Source: JAWLHJ01 sp039587535 (GTDB taxonomy: Bacteria; Gemmatimonadota; Gemmatimonadetes; Longimicrobiales; Gaopeijiaceae). Taken from it: a stretch of DNA of 64,000 nt. The notes below the pieces were generated by a model that saw nothing but the letters and a program-made list of their open reading frames with translations, was not told the DNA's origin and searched no databases. Within the stretch, counting starts at the first letter, position 1; each line of letters opens with the position of its first letter. The stretch spans positions 24,259-88,258 of the forward strand of contig JBDHIF010000014.1 in assembly GCA_039587535.1 (NCBI GenBank). The letters are read 5' to 3'. A program made the translations under genes and the position numbers. This document shows positions 20,101-27,124 of the stretch, piece by piece.

Positions 20101-20327
20101 CCGGGCGGCACGTTCAGAAGAAGAAAGCGGCCGTTGACTCCGGTCAGCCCCCCGATCCCCGTACCCGGAATCGAAACCTGAGCGTTGCCGAGCGGCCGCC
20201 CGCTGCTGGCTTCGGTGACGGTTCCCGTCACCGAGCCGGTTTGAGACACAGCGGCCGTTGGTTGGCCCGCTGCTAGAGCCAGGGCAACGAACAACCCGAC
20301 TCCTGTTCGGACGAGATTGGATGACAT
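17121..20327 (-). CDS. SusC/RagA-type TonB-linked outer-membrane transporter
   Basis: A 1068-residue outer-membrane TonB-dependent transporter. ATG 20327 gives a normal signal peptide (VGLFVALALAAGQPTAAVSQ); the frame to 20486 lacks one. Residues about 28-110 form the carboxypeptidase-regulatory-like domain typical of SusC (GSVTGTVTEASSGRPLGNAQVSI trimmed here to GTVTEASSGRPLGNAQVS). The plug follows with LQARIPGVDVNTTGG, IRIRGVGSLS, PVIYVDGVRV and IERIEVLKGAAAATLYG. The remainder is a beta-barrel ending in RFGLSIRVNF, with terminal Phe as expected for outer-membrane insertion. It forms an operon with the SusD-like lipoprotein. The transported substrate cannot be read from sequence. Confidence 0.93.
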   Translation of the reverse strand: MSSNLVRTGVGLFVALALAAGQPTAAVSQTGSVTGTVTEASSGRPLGNAQVSIPGTGIGGLTGVNGRFLLLNVPPGEYTVEAQLIGYATAEQTVTVAADGAATVALTLERSAIELGEIVITGAGQATERRRLGNTVEALSVSEIENAPVVSASEVLQARIPGVDVNTTGGHAGSGSQIRIRGVGSLSQTNGPVIYVDGVRVNGGEGVFGSAASPSRLDDLNPSNIERIEVLKGAAAATLYGTEASNGVIQIFTKRGQSGASRWTFSASAGIATHMEEPDLAGFAVDQSPTAGRDFGTTQLNQFYGADNEPFDLYIQDYDYAMFETGQYQDYSLSNSGGNEQLTYFVVGRYAFEDGVLGGKDCVLPSGYSDCFTVPGFETFEDTNETKQVDAALTFQPVDNLRLEFTSRYIDRQVNPQDNTGGGPATLQLSKPEEASDVNDFGVQIFNTTKEGFQVRWEDRTERFGGSFKAGYSFTPNLSLNVTTGLDVIRTTALFTRPFGHAVDGFSNFQPRGIRQVTNWNRNEYTVDATANWEHEISPDLTSSLVVGSQILISDQQEVEAEGEEFPGPGIEVVGGANIQRTTEEIERTVNNGVFIQEQLGFRNFFFLTGGARLDRHSAFGENADAAFYPKVSASLVVSDLPGWNGFGPVSTLRFRGALGKSGLQPGSFDRFSTFAPASSFLGPSLQPSNLGNPDLKPEVSTEWEVGFEAGLFSDRVAVEATYWDRTTNDLLIARQFPVSGGFSETQLDNIGEMVAHGLDLGISGVVYQSGNVAVDVFANGAYLFQEVTDLGGVLPIRQSSIRNLGVIREGYSPQSQFGGQLIDAEYPYDLNGTGQAASREDMLDFLSNASWCPNLGTQTFCNTVESLESLLMGVPGLDGTLTDNYLGKSVPDWQGAFGANITIGDLTLTNNFAYKAGKYHVTNHTMAFRNGNRSIGRNWELPARYESVLMNPASTAEERLEAAMWFRDNAHSLGSRLNGLNRVHPADFIRWREMSLTWNVPQDLANSIGADGLTVTASGRNLYLWSRYKDFYGLDPETVQRDNIHGGHDAHIIATPRRFGLSIRVNF

Positions 20328-20524
20328 GGGGCTTCCCCTTGACGTGGTGACCTTTCGAAGGCCGGGTTCGGGCACCTCGGCCCAACCCGCATCTATGTCG
20401 AAAGCACACGGGACACAGGGCCCCGCGGCTGGACTCGTCTCATCGTCAGACCTGGGCAGCGTACTATTCGGATACCCGGAGCGCAACCAAAAAACCTGTA
20501 GCTACCGACGCATCTGCGAACGGG

Positions 20525-21022
20525 TCAGGGACCGGACCTCGTCGGGATGAGGTCGATCTCTATGCCTCCGCCCCCGCCCCCGCCTCCGCCCACACTCCCT
20601 TCGAAAACCTGGTAGAGGAACAAGAGCGTTCCCACCGCACCCGCGACCAGGGCGCCCGTCTTCAGAACCGACGTCTGCCGCACAGCCACATCGAGCACCT
20701 CCTCGCGGCCGAGCGGAACGCGCACAAGTCCAGGTGCGAATGCGGCGCCAGCGATCACGTCCGTCCTCCACAACTCGAGCACCACGCTGTCTTGGCTGGA
20801 CCCCAGCAGCCGCCCTTCAACCCACCTTCGCTCGGGTCCTCGTGTGAACTCGGCCACCGTCTCCTGGGCCGACTCCGCGAGCTCGGCCCGGACATCGCTC
20901 CCGGCAGGTACCATCTCCACGACGGCGGGTCGATAGCTGGCGCAAGCCCCCGCCCCGAGGGTGCCGATCACCGCCATCAGGCGGACAATGTGGAGCCTCT
21001 TCACGGTAGCGCCTATCTCCAT
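20525..21022 (-). CDS. Small lipoprotein of unknown function with glycine-run C-terminus
   Basis: About 165 residues from ATG 21022 (GTG 21004 is an alternative). A hydrophobic stretch leads to a lipobox (GTLGAGAC), then a soluble region (PERRWVEGRLLGSSQDSVVLEL, read as one beta-rich segment), a second hydrophobic helix (KTGALVAGAVGTLLFLYQVF) and a run of nine glycines before IEIDLIPTRSGP. I recognise no named family. It lies between cassette B and the SusC gene on the same strand, with hairpin 21051-21083 separating it from cassette B. A T6 tract 30-40 bases downstream may contribute to termination. Membrane or envelope location is inferred. Confidence 0.65.
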   Translation of the reverse strand: MEIGATVKRLHIVRLMAVIGTLGAGACASYRPAVVEMVPAGSDVRAELAESAQETVAEFTRGPERRWVEGRLLGSSQDSVVLELWRTDVIAGAAFAPGLVRVPLGREEVLDVAVRQTSVLKTGALVAGAVGTLLFLYQVFEGSVGGGGGGGGGIEIDLIPTRSGP

Positions 21023-21050
21023 TCCAGTGCGTTCCAGGACCACCACGTAG

Positions 21051-21083
21051 TCGTCGGGCCGGTCATATCGACCGGCCCGACGA
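21051..21083 (-). terminator. 14-bp perfect hairpin after ankyrin gene B
   Basis: TCGTCGGGCCGGTC (21051-21064) pairs fully with GACCGGCCCGACGA (21070-21083) around a 5-base loop, 43 bases past the ankyrin B stop on the minus strand. It marks the end of cassette B. Confidence 0.7.
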
Positions 21084-21126
21084 GTTCAACCCTTCGCGAA
21101 AATGAGACCGATCGGTCCCCGTCACA

Positions 21127-22941
21127 TCAGCATACCTGACACCGATCGTTGTTCACGGCCCCGTGGCTCATCAAGAGCTGGAGGGCCTCCTCGTAGACAG
21201 GCACGCGCTGGACCGGGCTGTTCGCCATGTCGGCCGTCGACAGGCCTCTCCGGCTCACGACCAGAGGGTCGGCCCCATGCTCCAGCAGGTACTCGATCAC
21301 CGCGACGTCTCCCCGGCTCGCGGCATGATGCAGCGGGGAGAACCCGTTCACGTCACGAGCGTTGACGTCCGCTCCGAGCTCCTCCACCAGATACCGCGTC
21401 GCGGCGAGCCAGCTGTTCGGCGCGCCCCGGTGGAAGCCCCCGGCGTATCCTTCACCGAAGCCGATTCCCGTGGCCGCATGAATGGGGTAGGCAGCCGGTC
21501 CATAAAGAGGCACTGGCGGCAAGCCGGACGGGTCTTCTTCCATCTCCTCGTCGAACCCCCTGAATCGCCTTTCCGGCATGCGCTTGGTCGGGATCGTCGG
21601 GTCCGCCCCAAACTCGATCAGCAGCTGCATCGCCGGCACGTCCTGCGCGTACGCGGCTCGCCAAAACGGCGTTGCCCCGGCGAACTCCACGCTGAGGCGC
21701 TCGAAATTGTACTCCATATACCAGAGTGTCTTCTCGAGGCGCACGTCGGGGTCGGCCCCAGCCTCCAACAGCGCTCGCATCAAGGCGAGGTAGTCATTCT
21801 CCTGCTGCTTGAACGCCTGAGGTTGCGGATAGATGGACTTGGGATGCCAATGAAGGTTCAGCGCCGTGTAGAGCGGGGTGGCCCCGGCCTCGCTGGTGAG
21901 GCTCGGATCGGCCCCGCGATCAAGCAGCTCCTTGGCGAGGTCGAAATGCCCGTTGATGGTCGCCAGCAACATCGGAGGCGAGAAGTCGCCTTCACTCTGA
22001 CGATCGATATCCGCCCCGGCCTCGAGAAGGGCGAGGGCTGACCGGTCGCTGCCCTGGCGGGCAGCAAAATGCAGCGCGGTGAGTCCGCCTTTCCGCCAAA
22101 TCAGATCGTTGTAGCTCAGCGGCTCGGGTTCTGCCTCCGCAGCCTCTTCGGACTCGTCCTCCGGGTCCGTCTCGGCCTGAAACTGCTCGATGGTGCGTGC
22201 CACCGAATTCAGGTCCTCCAGAGATGCGTCCCGGCCCTCTTCCTCCGCCTCCCGAAGCGCGATCATAGCGTCCACACGGGCGTTCCTCCGCCGCACCGCG
22301 TCCTGGTCCGCCCTTCCACGAGCCGCGATATCCTCGACCCGGGAGACCAGGGTGTGGTCAGCGCCCCGCTCCAGGAGGAGTCGGACGACCTCGACGTGGT
22401 CGAAGGCAGCTGCCCACATGAGGGGGGTCTGCTCGTAGGCAGACTCTCGCGAGTCGATCTCCACGCCCTCATCGAGAAGCACCCGGACTGCTTGGCTGCT
22501 CGCGGCTCGTGCAGCGAAGTGAAGCGGGGTAGCGCCTGAGCTGCTCCTCGCCTCCGCATTCGCTTCGGCGTCGAGGAGGGCCACCATGACGTCGGCGTTT
22601 CCAGCCCGAGCGGCCAGATGCAACGCGGTATAGCTGCCGTTGCGCGTCGTAGAGATCGTGTTCGCGCCCGCGAAAAGCAGCGTCTCGACCATATCGACGT
22701 CACCCCGCTCCGCAGCCCAGTGGAGCGCGGTCATGCCGTCGCCTTGCGACCCGTTCACGTCCGCCCCTCGCTGAAGGAGCAGCCGTACGGTCTCCAGGTC
22801 TCCGGCCCGCGCCGCATCCGCCACAGGCGCGTCGGGTGGTGGCCCCCAAGCGACGAGAATCAACGCGAGTAAGAACGAGGCGAACATCCCCCGAACCCCT
22901 AGGCTGCGGCCGGCTTGGCTGGCTCTGGACCGACGAATCAT
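21127..22941 (-). CDS. Exported ankyrin-repeat protein B with C-terminal CxxC
   Basis: A 604-residue paralogue of ankyrin protein A. The basic N-terminus is followed by a hydrophobic signal (MFASFLLALILVAWG). Ankyrin repeats (DGMTALHWAAERGD, TALHLAARAGN, TPLHFAARAAS) run to about residue 225, then an acidic linker at 250-290, then more repeats with the family insert IYPQPQAFKQQENDYL. The C-terminus ends VNNDRCQVC, so the final four residues are again CxxC. The ATG at 22941 is preceded by TAGGAGG, in which TAG is the stop codon of DUF1552 B, so translation of the two genes is almost certainly coupled. A scaffold role in the envelope is inferred. Confidence 0.88.
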   Translation of the reverse strand: MIRRSRASQAGRSLGVRGMFASFLLALILVAWGPPPDAPVADAARAGDLETVRLLLQRGADVNGSQGDGMTALHWAAERGDVDMVETLLFAGANTISTTRNGSYTALHLAARAGNADVMVALLDAEANAEARSSSGATPLHFAARAASSQAVRVLLDEGVEIDSRESAYEQTPLMWAAAFDHVEVVRLLLERGADHTLVSRVEDIAARGRADQDAVRRRNARVDAMIALREAEEEGRDASLEDLNSVARTIEQFQAETDPEDESEEAAEAEPEPLSYNDLIWRKGGLTALHFAARQGSDRSALALLEAGADIDRQSEGDFSPPMLLATINGHFDLAKELLDRGADPSLTSEAGATPLYTALNLHWHPKSIYPQPQAFKQQENDYLALMRALLEAGADPDVRLEKTLWYMEYNFERLSVEFAGATPFWRAAYAQDVPAMQLLIEFGADPTIPTKRMPERRFRGFDEEMEEDPSGLPPVPLYGPAAYPIHAATGIGFGEGYAGGFHRGAPNSWLAATRYLVEELGADVNARDVNGFSPLHHAASRGDVAVIEYLLEHGADPLVVSRRGLSTADMANSPVQRVPVYEEALQLLMSHGAVNNDRCQVC

Positions 22942-22949
22942 GAAGCCTC

Positions 22950-24374
22950 CTACGGGTTGTGCACGTCCGTTACGGCCCTCACCGGCGGGTTGAGCAAGAG
23001 CTCTCCGGTGCTGTCGCCGAACGACTCGAGATCTTCCATGCCCAGGGCGTGCAGCATGCTGAGCATTGCGTTAGCCATCGGGGTTCCGTCCGGGGCCTTG
23101 ATGTGCATCTCGCCGCGGATCTTCCCGTTCGCTCCCCCGACCGCGAACAACGGGCACCTGCGATGGTTGTGCACGTTCGGGTCTCCCATGGCGGACCCGT
23201 AAAGGACGAGGGACTTGTCCAGCAGGTTGGCGTCGCCCTCGACGGTCGCCTGGAGCTTGCCGAGCAGATAGGGCACCATGCTCACGTGGTAGGTGTTGAT
23301 CTTGGCGAAATCCAGGATCGCCTCTTCGCGGCCACCGTGGTGAGAAGCCGGGTGGAAGGCTGCGTCGACCCCGCTCTCGGGGTAGACGCGGCCCGATCCG
23401 TCACGTCCCATCTTGAACGTGAAGACACGGGTCAGGTCGGACTGGAACGCGAGCACCTGCAGGTCAAACATCAGCTCGACATGCTCACGGAACGAGTCCG
23501 GGACGCCTGCCGGTGCCTCCGGGATCTCCCGGGCCTCACCGCTACGATTCTGCGCCTCGATGCCCTGAATCCGCCGCTCGAGCTCACGGATATTCTCCGT
23601 ATACTGATCGATGCGCCGGACGTCTTCGGCACCGAGCTGTCGCTTGAGCGACGCCATCTCGCCGGAAATCCAGTCGAGGAAGCTCGCATTCTCACGCCGC
23701 CGGGCGGCGCGCTCTTCAGGTGTCCCACCCGCACCGAACAGCTTGTCGAAAGCCGCCCGAGGATCCCGGATCATCGGAAGCGGCTCGGTCGGCGATGCCC
23801 AGCTGAGCGAGTCGGTGTAGACACAGTTGTACCCATACGCACACCCACCCGCCTGATCCACGTTCTCGATGCAGACCTGCATGGACGGAATGGGCGTGTC
23901 CTGACCGAAACGCTGCGCGTACATCTGGTCCAATGACGTCCCGAGGTAGACGTCCGACCCTTCAGTGATCTTCGCGTGTGACTGCGAGAGGAACGTGGCC
24001 GTGGAACGGAAGTGGTCCCCTCCGATCTCGGCCGGTTGGAACGCGTCGGCCATCCGGCAATCGGTGTTGCTGATGATCGTCAGCTGATCTCGGAACGGCT
24101 CGAGAGACTGAAGAGACGTTCCCGTGAGATCGAAGCCCGACCCGACCTGCGCCGGCGACCACAGATTCTGCGTCATTCCCCATTCGTTGGAGCCGGCCGC
24201 TCCGTGCACCATCTCGATGGCCACGAGTCGCGTCTTGTCGAGCTCTCTCGAAATGGTGGCCCAGCCGCCCCTTCCCGAGGGGACCATGGCCTCGAGGAAG
24301 GGCAGAGCCACGCTCGCACCCATGCCTCGGAGAAAAGTCCGTCTCGGCAGCGCCTTACCCGTCAGAAAATTCAT
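22950..24374 (-). CDS. DUF1552 protein B, Tat-exported
   Basis: A 474-residue paralogue of DUF1552 A. ATG 24374 follows AGGAG with 8-base spacing. The twin-arginine signal is ALPRRTFLRGMGASVALPFL. It keeps the same invariant blocks: MVHGAAGSNEWG, IISNTDCRMADAF, EIGGDHFRSTATF, the three-cysteine segment VCIENVDQAGGCAYGYNC, VYPESGVD, GSAMGDPNVHNHRRCPLF and ESFGDSTGE. Extra cysteine in NTDCR compared with copies A and C. It is encoded 25 bases after DUF1592 B. Activity is not established for the family. Confidence 0.9.
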   Translation of the reverse strand: MNFLTGKALPRRTFLRGMGASVALPFLEAMVPSGRGGWATISRELDKTRLVAIEMVHGAAGSNEWGMTQNLWSPAQVGSGFDLTGTSLQSLEPFRDQLTIISNTDCRMADAFQPAEIGGDHFRSTATFLSQSHAKITEGSDVYLGTSLDQMYAQRFGQDTPIPSMQVCIENVDQAGGCAYGYNCVYTDSLSWASPTEPLPMIRDPRAAFDKLFGAGGTPEERAARRRENASFLDWISGEMASLKRQLGAEDVRRIDQYTENIRELERRIQGIEAQNRSGEAREIPEAPAGVPDSFREHVELMFDLQVLAFQSDLTRVFTFKMGRDGSGRVYPESGVDAAFHPASHHGGREEAILDFAKINTYHVSMVPYLLGKLQATVEGDANLLDKSLVLYGSAMGDPNVHNHRRCPLFAVGGANGKIRGEMHIKAPDGTPMANAMLSMLHALGMEDLESFGDSTGELLLNPPVRAVTDVHNP

Positions 24375-24399
24375 TTCAGCTACTCCTCAGAAGAGACTG

Positions 24400-26859
24400 C
24401 TAGCGTGATCCATCGGCCTCGACGTCGGTGGCCTGCGACGTTGCTTCCTGCATGCTGAAGGCGTCACTCTCCACAACCCCGAGGATAAAAGCGGACATCC
24501 GGTAATCTTGCTCACTCGCCGCGTTCGCGATCGAGCGAACCGTCGGCATATCGAAATACTCCACCCGGCGTCCCAACGCGTATGCCAGGAGGTTCTGGGT
24601 GAAGTTCCGAACCAGGGGAATCGGTCGGCTCAGGAGCGCCTCGCGAAGCTCAGCGGGGCCCCGGAGCGGGGTGCCGTCGTACAACTCGCCCGAGATCTCG
24701 ATGGGCGTTCCACGCTCACGGATTCGCCAGGTCCCGGTGACATCGAAGTTCTCGAAGGCGAGGCCGATGGGATCGATGAGGCTATGACAGGAGTTGCAGG
24801 TCGGGTTGGCCCGGTGCATCTCCATTCGCTCCTTGGTGGTAATGCTCCGACCGTCGTCCGTGGCCGCTGCCGTCGACTCCTCGAGACTCGGCACATTCGG
24901 CGGTGGGGGGGGCGGTGGCGTGCCCATGAGCACCTCCATGACCCACTTGCCCCTGAGCACCGGCGAGGTCCGGTCGGGATGGGAGGTCAAGGTCAACACG
25001 CTACCGTGGCCGAAGATCCCCCGCCGCCGGTCGTCCGGGTAGGACACCCGCCTGAAGTCATCGCCCGTGATGCCGCGCATGCCGTAGTGCCGGGCAATCC
25101 GCTCGTTCATGAACGAGTAATCGGCCGTCAACAACTCGAAGAAGCTGCGGTCCTCCCGCACCAAATGGTCGAAGAACAGCTCCGTCTCACGATGCAGGTC
25201 CTCAGCGATCTGGAGATCGTAGTCAGGATACTCCAGCGCGTCGGGATGGATCTTCTCGAGATCCTGGAGCCTCAGCCACTGGCCGGCGAATCTCGTCGCC
25301 AGTCCTCGAGACCGTGGGTCCTCGAGCATCCGCTCCGCCTGCTCGAGTAAAGCGTCGTCGTCGGACAGGCGCCCCTCGTCGACGACCCGGAGGAGCTCCT
25401 CGTCAGGCGGGGTGCCCCACAGGAAGAAGGAGAGTCGAGTCGCGAGGTCCGCGTCGCTCAGGCGGTAGGCCCTACCCGACTCCGCTCCTTCCGGCAACTC
25501 CTCCATCCGGAACACGAAGTGAGGGCTCGCGAGAATTGCCTGAAGACCCATGCGGATTCCGTTCTCGAACCCGCCTTCTTCTGCCCCGAGGTCGTAGAAG
25601 CTCATCAGGGCGGAGAGGTCGTTATCCTCGAGGGGGCGCCGGTATCCCTGGGTACCGAGGCGGGTGAGGATGGTGCGTGCGCACTGACGGGTCTCGGCCT
25701 CCGAGAGCGGCCGGCAGACGAAGATCCGCTCACGGCTCGGCGTCGGCGAGATCCCCGTGACCTTGGACGGGCCGGTGATGAACAGATCCCGCAGATGCGT
25801 TTCGTTGGTGATCCCGTATTCCTGCCCGATCTGTGTATCGGCGATGCTGTGACCGATGGGTCTAAGGTTGTCGTTGACCGGCCCCTCGAAGGTCCGAAGG
25901 AACGTCGCGGCGACCACGTGAGGGCCAGCGGCGACGGGAATCGCTTCGGTCTCGTAGATCAGGCCGTTGGGGTCGGCATCGGTCGACCAACGATCGATGG
26001 GAAGGAGGGCCACGCGCTCGCCGTCGATGGACAGCTCGATGTGCTCGTCGAACGGGGCGGTCCGACCGTACAGCTCACCGACCGGGCCCGCATGGAATTC
26101 CATCGCGAACGTGTACTCGCCGTCCGCCGGGAAGTGGTGGCTGACCACCATGCCCCCTCGCGTTCCTCGAGGAGCGCCGGGTTCACGCTCGGTCTGGGAG
26201 CCGAGGCGAGAGACCTTATACGCACTCGTGGTTTGGGTGACGTTGGGATACCCCACCGCTAGTCGAGCGATCTCCGCAGCCGCGCTGAGATACGCATCCA
26301 GCGTCGTAGCGGAGGGAATCTGCACGTCCGCGATGTTGTCGAAATTCGCGCTGCGGGTGTCCGGCGGAAGCCAACTGGAGGCATCCACATCCAGATCGAG
26401 CAGCTGCTTCACGGCCCGCTCGTACTCGACCTGATTGAGCCTCTGGAAGACCCTGCGCCCTGGGCGAGGCTCGTCCGCGGTCGCCTCGTCGATCCTGGAT
26501 TCCAGAGCTTCCGCGAGTGCGATCAAGGTATCGCCGGCGGGCCGACGGGCGCCGGCGGGGGGCATCATTCCGGCGCGCAGCTTGAGGATGATCTTCTCAC
26601 CCACGTTGGCCATGTCCGGAGCCGACAACACGTCGAAGGTCTCGAGAGAGAGGTTGCCGGTCATCCGCCGCTCGCTGTGGCACCGAACGCAGTACTGGTC
26701 GACGACATCGTCCAAGACCGCCTCAGAGGGCTCCTCCGCCGACGGTTCAGAGCCGTGCACGGCCCTCGGGGCGGCAATTTCGGGCGTCGACCGGACGGCT
26801 CCGAGAGCCCCCCCGAACAGCAGAGTGGCCACGGCCCCGACTGTGACGATAGATCTCAT
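24400..26859 (-). CDS. DUF1592-type secreted cytochrome-like protein B (two heme motifs)
   Basis: An 819-residue paralogue of DUF1592 A. ATG 26859 is chosen over the open frame to 26892 because AGGAGAA precedes it and it gives a clean signal peptide (VGAVATLLFGGALGA). Heme motif CVRCH lies at 57-61 and CNSCH at 688-692. The conserved cysteine pair (FVCRPLSEAETRQCARTIL), SFFLWGTPPDEELL and the proline run before NVPSLEE are retained. The same five-domain order as copy A is inferred from full-length similarity. It is the first gene of cassette B. The 265-base region upstream (to 27124) carries an 18-bp near-palindrome but no clear promoter. Confidence 0.92.
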   Translation of the reverse strand: MRSIVTVGAVATLLFGGALGAVRSTPEIAAPRAVHGSEPSAEEPSEAVLDDVVDQYCVRCHSERRMTGNLSLETFDVLSAPDMANVGEKIILKLRAGMMPPAGARRPAGDTLIALAEALESRIDEATADEPRPGRRVFQRLNQVEYERAVKQLLDLDVDASSWLPPDTRSANFDNIADVQIPSATTLDAYLSAAAEIARLAVGYPNVTQTTSAYKVSRLGSQTEREPGAPRGTRGGMVVSHHFPADGEYTFAMEFHAGPVGELYGRTAPFDEHIELSIDGERVALLPIDRWSTDADPNGLIYETEAIPVAAGPHVVAATFLRTFEGPVNDNLRPIGHSIADTQIGQEYGITNETHLRDLFITGPSKVTGISPTPSRERIFVCRPLSEAETRQCARTILTRLGTQGYRRPLEDNDLSALMSFYDLGAEEGGFENGIRMGLQAILASPHFVFRMEELPEGAESGRAYRLSDADLATRLSFFLWGTPPDEELLRVVDEGRLSDDDALLEQAERMLEDPRSRGLATRFAGQWLRLQDLEKIHPDALEYPDYDLQIAEDLHRETELFFDHLVREDRSFFELLTADYSFMNERIARHYGMRGITGDDFRRVSYPDDRRRGIFGHGSVLTLTSHPDRTSPVLRGKWVMEVLMGTPPPPPPPNVPSLEESTAAATDDGRSITTKERMEMHRANPTCNSCHSLIDPIGLAFENFDVTGTWRIRERGTPIEISGELYDGTPLRGPAELREALLSRPIPLVRNFTQNLLAYALGRRVEYFDMPTVRSIANAASEQDYRMSAFILGVVESDAFSMQEATSQATDVEADGSR

Positions 26860-26964
26860 ACCACGATTCTCCTGAGCGCGGAAAACGACCACACACCTCG
26901 CTGCGAGCCGCCCGAACCTTCGAGTGGCGGAATCAATACTGAAGCGTGCGATCTATATGATAAA

Positions 26965-26982
26965 CGCCACCGTACGGCGGCG
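26965..26982. promoter_or_regulatory. Near-perfect palindrome upstream of cassette B
   Basis: An 18-base palindrome centred on GTAC with one mismatched pair (CGCCACCGTACGGCGGCG), 106 bases before the first gene of cassette B. It could be an operator. No regulator is known for it. Confidence 0.3.
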
Positions 26983-27124
26983 CGACGCGCCAGGCCGACG
27001 CGAGCGCAGTGGCCGGCACCTAGCCCTGCACTAAACCACGTCTCTGATTTCTAGGGCACATGAGCCCCCAGAAACGTTGAGAAGCGCGTCTGGGCGCACA
27101 AGCCCCGCTCTGCCTATCTCGCTC

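Larger units (their letters stand above)
21127..26859 (-). repeat. Cassette B: DUF1592 - DUF1552 - ankyrin operon
   Basis: Second paralogous cassette, with the same gene order and strand as A and C and the tightest spacing (25 and 8 bases between genes). By eye, its proteins are the most diverged of the three. Confidence 0.9.

Noticed and set aside
20488..20494. A run of six T (minus strand) as an intrinsic terminator of the small lipoprotein gene
   Set aside because: No stable hairpin directly precedes it. It was kept only as a remark in the gene entry.
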